The position numbers were made by a program, and so were the translations under genes. A stretch of DNA of 49,578 bases, taken from the NCBI GenBank assembly GCA_009692465.1, contig SHZD01000015.1, positions 1 to 49,578 on the forward strand. The letters run 5' to 3'. This DNA comes from Myxococcales bacterium (lineage in GTDB: Bacteria; Myxococcota_A; UBA9042). Under the pieces are notes generated by a model. That model was not told where the DNA came from, did not search any database, and saw only the letters and a list, made by a program, of their open reading frames with translations. Positions 34,216-41,341 of the stretch are shown one piece after another; the first letter of the stretch is position 1; every line of letters starts with the position of its first letter.

Positions 34216-35109
34216 TTGGCCGAACACGGCATCGAAGTCTCGCGCATCGAAGCGCTGCCCGACCGCCGCCGCGGCGTAGCCCTGATGGTGACGGGCGCCC
34301 TGTGCTTTGCGGCGATGGCCGCGCTGGCCAAGGCCGCCAGCGCCGAGATCCCCACTTTTGAAGTTGTCGCCGTCCGCTCAGCGGTCACACTGGCGGTGAT
34401 GGAAGGGCTGCGTCGCCGGTTGGGCGCCAAGCTGCAGTTTTTCGACCTGCCCATACTCGCCTCAAGGACGATCGCGGGATTTGTGGCAATCGCATGTTAT
34501 TTTCACGCTTTGCGCATTATCCCGCTGGGCGAAGCGGTCCTGCTCAACAGCATGTCGCCGGTGCTGACTGCGGCGGGTGCTGTGTGGTTTCTTGGCGAAA
34601 AAATGACGTGGTTTCGTGTGGTTGCCATCGCGATCTCCGTCACGGGCCTGTGGCTACTGCTCGGTGCCCGCGACTTGGGAACGCTGCAAGGGCAAGGCGC
34701 GCTGATTGGTGCGGCTTCAGCGTTGGCCTCGGCGTGGGCATTGATATCCCTCAAGAAGGCTGGCAAGCGCAATCGTTCGCTGCTCATCGTGTGGGCGTTG
34801 GCGTTGGTGTCAACGGTTGGTTCACTGCTGTTTGCCGACAGTCGCTGGCAAGTCCCCGATGGCCAGGAAGCGTTCTTGCTGCTGGCGACTGGAGTGTCGG
34901 CGGCAGTGGCCCAGTTGCTGATGACCAGCGGCTACCGGCTGCTCGATGCCAGCGAGGCCAGCGTCTACGGCTTTTTGACCCCGCTGTTTTCGATGGTGTT
35001 GGGCGGTGTGTTGTTTGCCGAGTGGCCCCATCAGCGGGCGATCTTCGGTGGCGTGTTGATTCTGGGTGCCGGCATCGGGCTGGCTCTGCGGGTCGGCGAG
35101 CGCAAGTAG
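34216..35109 (+). CDS. EamA/DMT-family transporter
   Basis: About 297 aa from TTG 34216, with GGTAAGG upstream; the track start at 34171 lies inside repeat C2. An ATG at 34285 would start inside the first helix. Ten predicted transmembrane helices in two homologous halves, as in drug/metabolite transporters: MVTGALCFAAMAALAK, CYFHALRIIPLGEAVLLNSM, LLMTSGYRLLDASEASVYG, LTPLFSMVLGGVLFAEWP. An inner-membrane exporter or importer of a small metabolite; substrate not predictable. It stands alone after repeat C2. Confidence 0.9.
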   Translation: MAEHGIEVSRIEALPDRRRGVALMVTGALCFAAMAALAKAASAEIPTFEVVAVRSAVTLAVMEGLRRRLGAKLQFFDLPILASRTIAGFVAIACYFHALRIIPLGEAVLLNSMSPVLTAAGAVWFLGEKMTWFRVVAIAISVTGLWLLLGARDLGTLQGQGALIGAASALASAWALISLKKAGKRNRSLLIVWALALVSTVGSLLFADSRWQVPDGQEAFLLLATGVSAAVAQLLMTSGYRLLDASEASVYGFLTPLFSMVLGGVLFAEWPHQRAIFGGVLILGAGIGLALRVGERK

Positions 35110-35167
35110 AATTTGCCAGTGGCGACTGCACTTGGTCATGCTTGGGTCTCAATGCCAGTGGCGGCCG

Positions 35168-35341
35168 GCCCAAATTCCCCATCGAGATCCCCGCGGCCTC
35201 CGATTTGGGATGCCAGTGCCCTGTCACTCGCTGTCGCTCGACAAGGAACAAGGAGCTTTTCGCCCGGTGGCGTACTCGCGTACGTCGCTGGGCGAAAAGC
35301 GACGCAGTGACGCCGAGCTGCGCCCAAAGCGGGGATCGCGG
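35168..35341 (+). repeat. Dispersed repeat family B, copy B2
   Basis: From CCCAAATTCCCC through CCGATTTGGGATGC to GACGCAGTGACGCC and CCCAAAGCGGGGATCGCGG. It contains a hairpin at 35256-35299: CTTTTCGCCC pairs with GGGCGAAAAG, and an inner CGTAC/GTACG stem caps it. Confidence 0.85.
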
Positions 35342-35354
35342 CCGGCATTTTGCC

Positions 35355-35395
35355 TTGCGGCCCGTCGCCACCCCACGCATAATGGCGGCCGGAGG
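35355..35395 (+). promoter_or_regulatory. Candidate sigma-70-type promoter and RBS of the VanY-TSP3 gene
   Basis: TTGCGG (35355-35360), a 17-bp spacer and CATAAT (35378-35383) precede GGAGG (35391-35395), seven bases before TTG 35402. The RBS decides the start codon. The -35 match is poor, and the leader would be very short. Confidence 0.35.
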
Positions 35396-35401
35396 CTCAA
35401 C

Positions 35402-37369
35402 TTGATTGCACAATTCACCGCCAATTCGAGCATTCGGACCGCGCTGTGGGCAATTGCGTTCGGCCTAGCGCCGGTGCTGGGATGCGCCGATGTAGGGGAC
35501 CTGACCCCAGCCAGCGCGCCTGACACCACCTACGCCACCCTGCACGCGCCGCTGACCTTTGCCTGCAAACAGACCAACGCCACCGGCTACGTCAATGGCA
35601 AAGCCTTTACCATTCAAGTGGTGACCGTCGACGGCAAGCCGGTCGAGACCAAAACCGCCAACGCCTACATCGTGATGGCGCAAGCCGCGGCCAAGGCCGG
35701 GATCAAGCTGCAAATCATCAGTGGTTTTAGGACGATGGCCGAGCAGCAGTATTTTTACAACTGCTACAAGTGCTGCTGCTGCAACTCGTGCAACCTCGCC
35801 GCCAGCCCTGGGTACAGTAACCACCAATCAGGCCACGCGCTGGACTTGAATACCTCCGCGGCGGGCGTGTACAACTGGCTCAATACCCACGGAAAAACCT
35901 ACGGCTTTAAACGTACGGTGCCGTCTGAGGCCTGGCACTGGGAGTGGTGGGGCGGCGGGCCCGGCGGCGGGCCGTGCGGAGACGCCGACGGCGACGGTGT
36001 CTTGGACGAGGTCGACAACTGCCCCAAAGTGGCCAACAAAGGTCAAGCCGACAGTGACAAGGACAAGAGCGGTGACGCCTGTGACGATGACGATGACAAT
36101 GACAAGATCTTGGACGCCAAGGATAATTGCGACTTTGTCAAGAATGCCGACCAGCTGGATACCGACAAGGACAAGACCGGCGATGCCTGCGATACCGACG
36201 ACGACAACGACAAGATTTTGGATACAAAGGATAATTGCGACTTGGTGGTCAACGCCAGCCAATTGGACACCGACAAGGACGGCAAGGGTGACCCATGTGA
36301 TGATGACGATGATGGCGACAAGATCCTAGACGGTAAAGATAATTGCCCGTTAGTTGCCAACTCGGGCCAGCTGGACAGCGACAAAGACGGCAAGGGCGAC
36401 GCCTGCGAAACCGACGACGACAACGATGGCGTGCTCGATGCCAACGACAACTGCCCGCTGGCTAAGAACGCCAGCCAGACCAACAGCGACGACGACAGCA
36501 AGGGCGACGCCTGCGACGACGACGACGATGATGACAAGGTTTTGGATTCAAAGGACAACTGCCCGCAGCAAGCCAATCCCAACCAAGCTGACTACGACAA
36601 AGATGGCTTGGGCGACCCGTGCGATGGCGACAAGGATGACGACGGCGAGCCCGATGCCAGTGACGTCTGCCCATTTGCTGCCGATCCGACCCAAACCGAC
36701 ACCGACGGCGATGGTCTGGGCGACGCTTGCGATGGCGACGACGACGGTGATGCGGTAGCCGATACCGTTGACAACTGCCCGCTGGCAGACAATCCGACCC
36801 AAACCGACATCGACAGCGACGGCTTGGGCGATGCGTGCGACACCGACAGCGACAACGACGGCGTCAGTGACAGCGACGACAATTGCCCGCTGGTCGCCGA
36901 TGGCAGCCAAAAAGACAGCGACGGCGACGGCATTGGCGATGTCTGCGATGCGGTGGGCGAGCCCGATCCCGCCACGGACGGTGGCGTAGCAGACGTGGGC
37001 GGTGGTGGCGAAATCACGGTAGCCGATGCCGGGAAAGCGAATGACAGCGCCCAATCTTCCGATCTAAACGGCAGTTCTGAAACCGGAGCAGAAACAATTG
37101 CCGCTAGCGACGTAGTGGCCACCGCAGACGACACTGTCGCTGACAAGGGTGCGTTGGCCGATGGCGCTGGGTCCAAAAGCGGCGAGGCAGGGGTCGGCGC
37201 GCCGGACGTTGCGGTCACGGCGGCGGCGGCGGCGGTCCAACCGGCAACGGCAGACTCGGGGTGTACAGCCAGCAGTCGCGGCCCGTTCGGCGGCTGGTTG
37301 GCGTTGCTGATGCCTGTGCTGTTTGGACTGTTCTGGCGACGGCGCTGCGCGGGCGCCGCGGTCCTCTAA
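35402..37369 (+). CDS. VanY/M15-type D,D-peptidase lipoprotein with nine TSP3 repeats and MYXO-CTERM-like tail
   Basis: 655 aa from TTG 35402, fixed by GGAGG 6 bases upstream and by the lipoprotein signal it opens (lipobox VLGC, Cys28); the track start at 35066 runs through repeat B2. The M15 domain covers about residues 60-185: SGFRT, SNHQSGHALDLN (zinc His141 and Asp148) and EAWHW (Glu176, His179), as in D-Ala-D-Ala carboxypeptidases. A Cys cluster CYKCCCCNSC interrupts it. Residues about 190-525 are nine thrombospondin type 3 units (DSDKDG..DACDDDDDND..DNCP), which bind calcium. After an Ala/Asp/Ser-rich linker it ends with Cys, a hydrophobic helix and WRRR. Carrying both an N-terminal lipobox and a C-terminal sorting-like tail is unusual. 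Confidence 0.88.
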   Translation: MIAQFTANSSIRTALWAIAFGLAPVLGCADVGDLTPASAPDTTYATLHAPLTFACKQTNATGYVNGKAFTIQVVTVDGKPVETKTANAYIVMAQAAAKAGIKLQIISGFRTMAEQQYFYNCYKCCCCNSCNLAASPGYSNHQSGHALDLNTSAAGVYNWLNTHGKTYGFKRTVPSEAWHWEWWGGGPGGGPCGDADGDGVLDEVDNCPKVANKGQADSDKDKSGDACDDDDDNDKILDAKDNCDFVKNADQLDTDKDKTGDACDTDDDNDKILDTKDNCDLVVNASQLDTDKDGKGDPCDDDDDGDKILDGKDNCPLVANSGQLDSDKDGKGDACETDDDNDGVLDANDNCPLAKNASQTNSDDDSKGDACDDDDDDDKVLDSKDNCPQQANPNQADYDKDGLGDPCDGDKDDDGEPDASDVCPFAADPTQTDTDGDGLGDACDGDDDGDAVADTVDNCPLADNPTQTDIDSDGLGDACDTDSDNDGVSDSDDNCPLVADGSQKDSDGDGIGDVCDAVGEPDPATDGGVADVGGGGEITVADAGKANDSAQSSDLNGSSETGAETIAASDVVATADDTVADKGALADGAGSKSGEAGVGAPDVAVTAAAAAVQPATADSGCTASSRGPFGGWLALLMPVLFGLFWRRRCAGAAVL

Positions 37370-37384
37370 CGCGGTTTTAGGCCT

Positions 37385-37525
37385 TTAGGAACTGTCCCAG
37401 AATAAGTCATCGTGGGACTGGTTGCGTTTGCTTGCTTTGTGGGTCGCTAAGCTCGCGTCCTAAAAGGCCGACTCGCCGCTCCTGTGTTGCCCAGATCGAT
37501 CGAGTTATTTGAGGACAGTTCCTTA
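37385..37525 (+). repeat. Dispersed repeat family A, copy A2
   Basis: 141 bp from TTAGGAACTGTCCCAG to GGACAGTTCCTTA, with perfect 13-bp terminal inverted repeats. It starts 15 bp after the VanY-TSP3 stop and shares its last TTA with the start of A3. Confidence 0.92.
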
Positions 37526-37663
37526 GAAACTGTCCCAGAATAAGTCATTGTGGGACTGGTTGCGTTTGCTTGCTTTGTGGGTCGCTAAGCTCGCGTCCTG
37601 AAAGGCCGGCTCGCCGCGCCAGTGTTGCGCGAGTCGATCGAGTTATCTAAGGACACATCCTTA
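37523..37663 (+). repeat. Dispersed repeat family A, copy A3
   Basis: 141 bp in direct tandem with A2, from TTAGAAACTGTCCCAG to GGACACATCCTTA. Its 3' end supplies the stop codon and last residues of the acyltransferase gene at 37647. Confidence 0.9.
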
Positions 37664-38720
37664 GTGCGCCGAATAGGCGCGGATGCACCCGCAGGTACAG
37701 CCACGTTCCAACCACGGTGCCCACCAGCGTCAGGGCCAGCGCCATTGGCGTCGGCAAGTCGCGGCACGCCAACCAAGTCAGCCGTAACCACAGGACATGG
37801 CTCAGGTAGACCGCCAGCGACTGGCGGCCAATCAGCGCTAACCCAACACCCAACGCCATCGACCGCAGCTGGCGGGCCACTGGCGGCCCCCACAGCGCAA
37901 ATGTCAGCGCGCCGTAGACCATCGCTGGACTGCACCAAAAATCGTCAAAGCGCGGCGAGCTTTGCGGCCGCACCGCAATCCACAGGTGGACGGCCAGCGC
38001 TGGCACGGCCAGTTTTGGCAACCACGCTGGCGGCCGCCAACCCAGTGTAATCAATCGCCCTATCGTGGCGCCGACCGCAAAAAAACCAAACCAGTGCAAC
38101 GGCGTGCGCGCCTCCGTGTGCAGGAGAAACCCGGTGATGCCGCGCACCATCAGCCCGGACTGCACCGCGCTCTGCACGCTCGCCAACAGCGCCCAGTTTG
38201 CCAACAGCGCGCCTGTCCCCACGGCGATGGCGACGACCGCCCCGCCGCTACGCAGCAGCAAGCCCAGCAGCGGAGCCACCAACAGCAAGCCAAAATAGGC
38301 CGTCATGTAATAGAGTTGCTCGCTACCGTAGCCGAAAATCGCGCTCAGGATCCGGCCCGGCCACGGCAAGTCGCCGCCCAGCAAGGCCACTCCTTGAGCG
38401 TCCATGGGTGCCATAAAGGCATACCCAAAGGCCCAAGCCAAGTACGGCCAGCCCACCGCCCGCCAACGCCTGCCCAGCCACGCCGACCAATTATCAATCA
38501 GAACAGCGTCTTTTCCGACGCTCCAGCCCAGCACCGCCAGGAACAGCGGCACCCCAAACCGACTCAGGTGATCGGTGACCCGACCTGCCGCATACAAGGG
38601 ATCCTGCGGACCAATGCGCGCCACTAGGTGGATGACGACCACCCCGACCATCGCTAGGCCGCGCAGGATATCAATCTGCGGGTTGCGCAAGTGTGGTGAC
38701 GCGGTCGGTTGTGGGGACAA
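37647..38720 (-). CDS. Acyltransferase-3 family integral membrane protein
   Basis: 357 aa, TTG start at 38720 by the track; its RBS is weak. About ten transmembrane helices. The N-terminus has IDILRGLAMVGVVVIHLV with the membrane His of acyltransferase-3 enzymes, then RFGVPLFLAVLGWSVG. These proteins O-acylate surface polysaccharides, lipids or peptidoglycan; the acceptor is unknown here. The last residues (RMCP, stop) come from the inverted repeat of A3, suggesting the repeat truncated or replaced the original C-terminus. The DUF2505 gene ends 9 bp upstream on the same strand, implying co-transcription. Confidence 0.88.
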   Translation of the reverse strand: MSPQPTASPHLRNPQIDILRGLAMVGVVVIHLVARIGPQDPLYAAGRVTDHLSRFGVPLFLAVLGWSVGKDAVLIDNWSAWLGRRWRAVGWPYLAWAFGYAFMAPMDAQGVALLGGDLPWPGRILSAIFGYGSEQLYYMTAYFGLLLVAPLLGLLLRSGGAVVAIAVGTGALLANWALLASVQSAVQSGLMVRGITGFLLHTEARTPLHWFGFFAVGATIGRLITLGWRPPAWLPKLAVPALAVHLWIAVRPQSSPRFDDFWCSPAMVYGALTFALWGPPVARQLRSMALGVGLALIGRQSLAVYLSHVLWLRLTWLACRDLPTPMALALTLVGTVVGTWLYLRVHPRLFGALRMCP

Positions 38721-38729
38721 GGGCTGCAG

Positions 38730-39224
38730 CTACTTCTTGTTCGCAAGCCACGTTCGCGTGAAATCCGAGGCGCGATCGTAGCTCTTTTCGATGTCGGCGA
38801 TGATGAATCGTTCGACCGTGCCGCCGACAAACGGAATCTTGACGGTGACGTCGCCGTCGACGGTGCGCACCATTTGGCCGCCGATGGCCGAAAACGACAC
38901 CGTGCCGCGCGAGTCGACTTTATCGGTCATCACGCTGGAGACCGTCGACCACGTTGCCCGCCCGGAGCCAAATGTGTATTCAATGGTTTCAGTGTACTCG
39001 ATCTTGTTGGTGCCCAAGATCTTGGCCGCTGGGCCCGGAATTTCACGGTCGGGTGCCACTTTGACCACCCGGCGCAAGCGGCCATTGGTGGTGTCAATCG
39101 AAATCAGCGACCGCTGCAAGTTGACCGCCTTGCACAGCGCGACGTTAAACTCCTCGTCAAAGTACACTGCTTCATAATCAGCCAAAGTTAGGCCCAAAAA
39201 GCGGTGCTCACAGCGAAATTTCAT
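38730..39224 (-). CDS. DUF2505 family protein (START-like fold)
   Basis: 164 aa from ATG 39224 (MKFRCEHRFLGLTLADYEAV); the track start at 39302 is not supported. DUF2505 members start in the same way and form a SRPBCC/START-like helix-grip fold that could hold a hydrophobic ligand. Visible strands include LRRVVKVAPDREIPGPAAKI, YTETIEYTFGSGRATWSTV and MVRTVDGDVTVKIPFVGGTV, with a final helix FIIADIEKSYDRASDF. No signal peptide; cytoplasmic. It precedes the acyltransferase gene and is divergent from the ParA gene. Biochemical function unknown. Confidence 0.85.
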   Translation of the reverse strand: MKFRCEHRFLGLTLADYEAVYFDEEFNVALCKAVNLQRSLISIDTTNGRLRRVVKVAPDREIPGPAAKILGTNKIEYTETIEYTFGSGRATWSTVSSVMTDKVDSRGTVSFSAIGGQMVRTVDGDVTVKIPFVGGTVERFIIADIEKSYDRASDFTRTWLANKK

Positions 39225-39377
39225 GGGTTTTAGCGTCCGTGCGCCGTCGAAATGGCGTGGCGGCGAGTATAGCGTGGTGGACAAGACAGGCAAGGCTGCC
39301 AATGGTCAAAAACTTGACAGTAATCGGCCGCGCGCGACCCTTGGCCGTCGGTCGTGGTACCGGTGTGGACCGTGGAT

Positions 39378-40310
39378 ATGGCTTCTATCTCTCGAATGCC
39401 AACAGTTGCGCAGTCGTTGGGCGGCGCGCTGGGCCAAAAACTGTGGAATGCCGTCGGCGGTCTAGTGCAAGCGGCGCCGGCGGAGCCTCAGTTCAACGTC
39501 AGCAATACCTTGGCCAGTCGGGCCCAAGTCATCGCGGTGTCGGCCCAAAAAGGCGGCGTCGGCAAGACGACCACGGCGGTGCATCTGGCCGCAGGTCTGG
39601 CCCAACGCCACGGCTTGCAAGTGCTGCTCATCGATCTGGACGCCCAAGGTCATGTGGCGTCGAGCATGCGGGCGCATTTGCGCACCGGTTCGCAAAGCTA
39701 CGTTTCGCAAGCTCTTTTGGCCCAAGACCCCGACTTGGCAGCTGCGGCGGTGCCGACCACGCTCCATGGGCTGTCGATCACGCTGGCCGACAAACAATTA
39801 TCCAGTGCCGAAGCGCAGTTGGCGTCCAGGATGGGTCGCGACCTGATTGTCGCGCGCGCCTTGCGGACGGTGCGCGGTCGCTTTGATGCGATTGTGATCG
39901 ATTGCCCGCCCAATCTGGGGCTGCTGACGCTGAACGCCCTGTTCGCCGCCGATCAGGTGTTGGTGCCTTGCGATCTGTCGGTGTTGGCGCTCGAAGGCGT
40001 CGATGACTTGATGCGGACGTTGCAGACGCTGCAGTGGACGCTGGGCCGCAGCCCGCAGGTGCTGGGTTTGCTGCACACTCGGGTCGATCGGCGCAACCAC
40101 AAGCAAAACGCGGCGATGCGACGGGCCATCGGCCACAGTTATGCGGGGCTGTCACTGAATACCGAAATTGGAGTCAACACTGCGCTGCCTGGTGCGCAAT
40201 TGCAGGGCAAAGTGGTGTTCGCCGCCCAGCCTGATTCGAGTGGCGCCCGCGATTATGCCGAGCTGGCCGACGAAGTGCACCGCCGGCTGTTTGCCGCTTG
40301 CAAGCCGTAG
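39378..40310 (+). CDS. Orphan ParA-family ATPase
   Basis: 310 aa from ATG 39378 (GTG 39354 is possible). An N-terminal linker of about 55 residues precedes a deviant Walker A, KGGVGKTTTAVHLAAGLA, followed by LLIDLDAQGHVASSM (Walker A'), IVIDCPPNLGLLTLNALFAA (Walker B) and VPCDLSVLALEGVDDL. ParA ATPases position DNA, chemosensory clusters or other cargo on the nucleoid. No ParB, origin or chemotaxis gene is adjacent: neighbours are a DUF2505 gene (divergent) and hemF (convergent). Chromosome segregation is thus only one option. Confidence 0.9.
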   Translation: MASISRMPTVAQSLGGALGQKLWNAVGGLVQAAPAEPQFNVSNTLASRAQVIAVSAQKGGVGKTTTAVHLAAGLAQRHGLQVLLIDLDAQGHVASSMRAHLRTGSQSYVSQALLAQDPDLAAAAVPTTLHGLSITLADKQLSSAEAQLASRMGRDLIVARALRTVRGRFDAIVIDCPPNLGLLTLNALFAADQVLVPCDLSVLALEGVDDLMRTLQTLQWTLGRSPQVLGLLHTRVDRRNHKQNAAMRRAIGHSYAGLSLNTEIGVNTALPGAQLQGKVVFAAQPDSSGARDYAELADEVHRRLFAACKP

Positions 40311-40360
40311 TCTCCAAGTGATCTATAAGCGTTTCGAATTGTTAGCGATCCGAGTCCGGC

Positions 40361-40388
40361 CAGCCCAGTTCGCTCAGCCCAGTTCGCT
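40361..40388. repeat. 14-bp direct repeat across the hemF stop codon
   Basis: CAGCCCAGTTCGCT occurs twice back to back. The hemF stop (40374-40376) spans the junction, so the duplication sets the C-terminus SELG. Confidence 0.85.
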
Positions 40389-41312
40389 CAGCCACCGCGG
40401 GTCCACCCCGTTGCGCAACACCTGCAGCATTTCGGCTTCGGCACTGCCAGCGGGCGGCGTATGGTCGTAGGCCCAGTTCGCCGCGGCCGGCATCGACATC
40501 AGAATCGACTCGATGCGCCCGCCGGTCTTCAGCCCAAACAGCGTACCGCGGTCACATACCAAGTTAAACTCGACGTACCGGCCCCGCCGCAACAACTGCC
40601 ACTGCCGTTGCTCTGGCGTCCACGGCTGGTGCTGGTTGCGCTGGGCGATCGGCAGCCACGACGGCAAAAACGCCAAGCCGGCTTGCTGGACAAATCCTAA
40701 CATTTCAGTGGGGTTGTCCGTGTGGTGGTCGAAAAAAATCCCGCCCACCCCGCGCGACTCGCCGCGATGGGGCAAGTGGAAATAATGGTCGCACGCCGAT
40801 TCCAGCTGCGCAGGATCGACAAGGTGCCGATGGGCCTGACAAACCTGACGCCACGTGCGGCGAAAATGCACGATATCCGCTTGATTGACGTAATTGGGGG
40901 TCAAATCGGCGCCGCCGCCAAACCAGCCGACGCTACCTCGCTGTAACCGCCTAAAATTACAGTGAACAGTCGGAATGTGCGGATTGTGCGGATGCAACAC
41001 CACCGAAATGCCGGTGGCGCGAAAATGCAAGCCGTCGCCGGGCATCGACGCCGCAAACTGCTCGTGACCAAACACACCGTCGATTTGGGTGAAGGCGACC
41101 CCAGCGCGCTCGAGCACCCGACCGCCTTCGAGCACGCAGGTGCGCCCGCGACCGGCAATCTGCGGCAGGCCGCGCTCTGTGCCCGGGTCGTCGCGGCGCC
41201 ATTCGTCGCACCTAAAGGTGGTGTGACCTTCCAGATCCTCAAGAGCGGCGACAATTTGGGCCTGCAACTGCCCAAAAAACGCCGACGACTGCAGGAATAA
41301 TTCGTCATTCAT
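40374..41312 (-). CDS. hemF: Oxygen-dependent coproporphyrinogen III oxidase
   Basis: 312 aa from ATG 41312; the track start at 41732 intrudes on the IgGFc-type gene. It converts coproporphyrinogen III to protoporphyrinogen IX in haem synthesis, needing O2. Conserved segments are GISVVLHPHNPHIPTVHCNF, WFGGGADLTPNYV, HRGESRGVGGIFFDH, RRGRYVEFNLVCDRGTLFGL and ESILMSMP. Length is normal. It implies aerobic haem synthesis. The last residues fall in a 14-bp duplication. Convergent with the ParA gene. Confidence 0.95.
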   Translation of the reverse strand: MNDELFLQSSAFFGQLQAQIVAALEDLEGHTTFRCDEWRRDDPGTERGLPQIAGRGRTCVLEGGRVLERAGVAFTQIDGVFGHEQFAASMPGDGLHFRATGISVVLHPHNPHIPTVHCNFRRLQRGSVGWFGGGADLTPNYVNQADIVHFRRTWRQVCQAHRHLVDPAQLESACDHYFHLPHRGESRGVGGIFFDHHTDNPTEMLGFVQQAGLAFLPSWLPIAQRNQHQPWTPEQRQWQLLRRGRYVEFNLVCDRGTLFGLKTGGRIESILMSMPAAANWAYDHTPPAGSAEAEMLQVLRNGVDPRWLSELG

Positions 41313-41341
41313 CGCAAGTTTCAGGCCAATGCAGACTTGTT

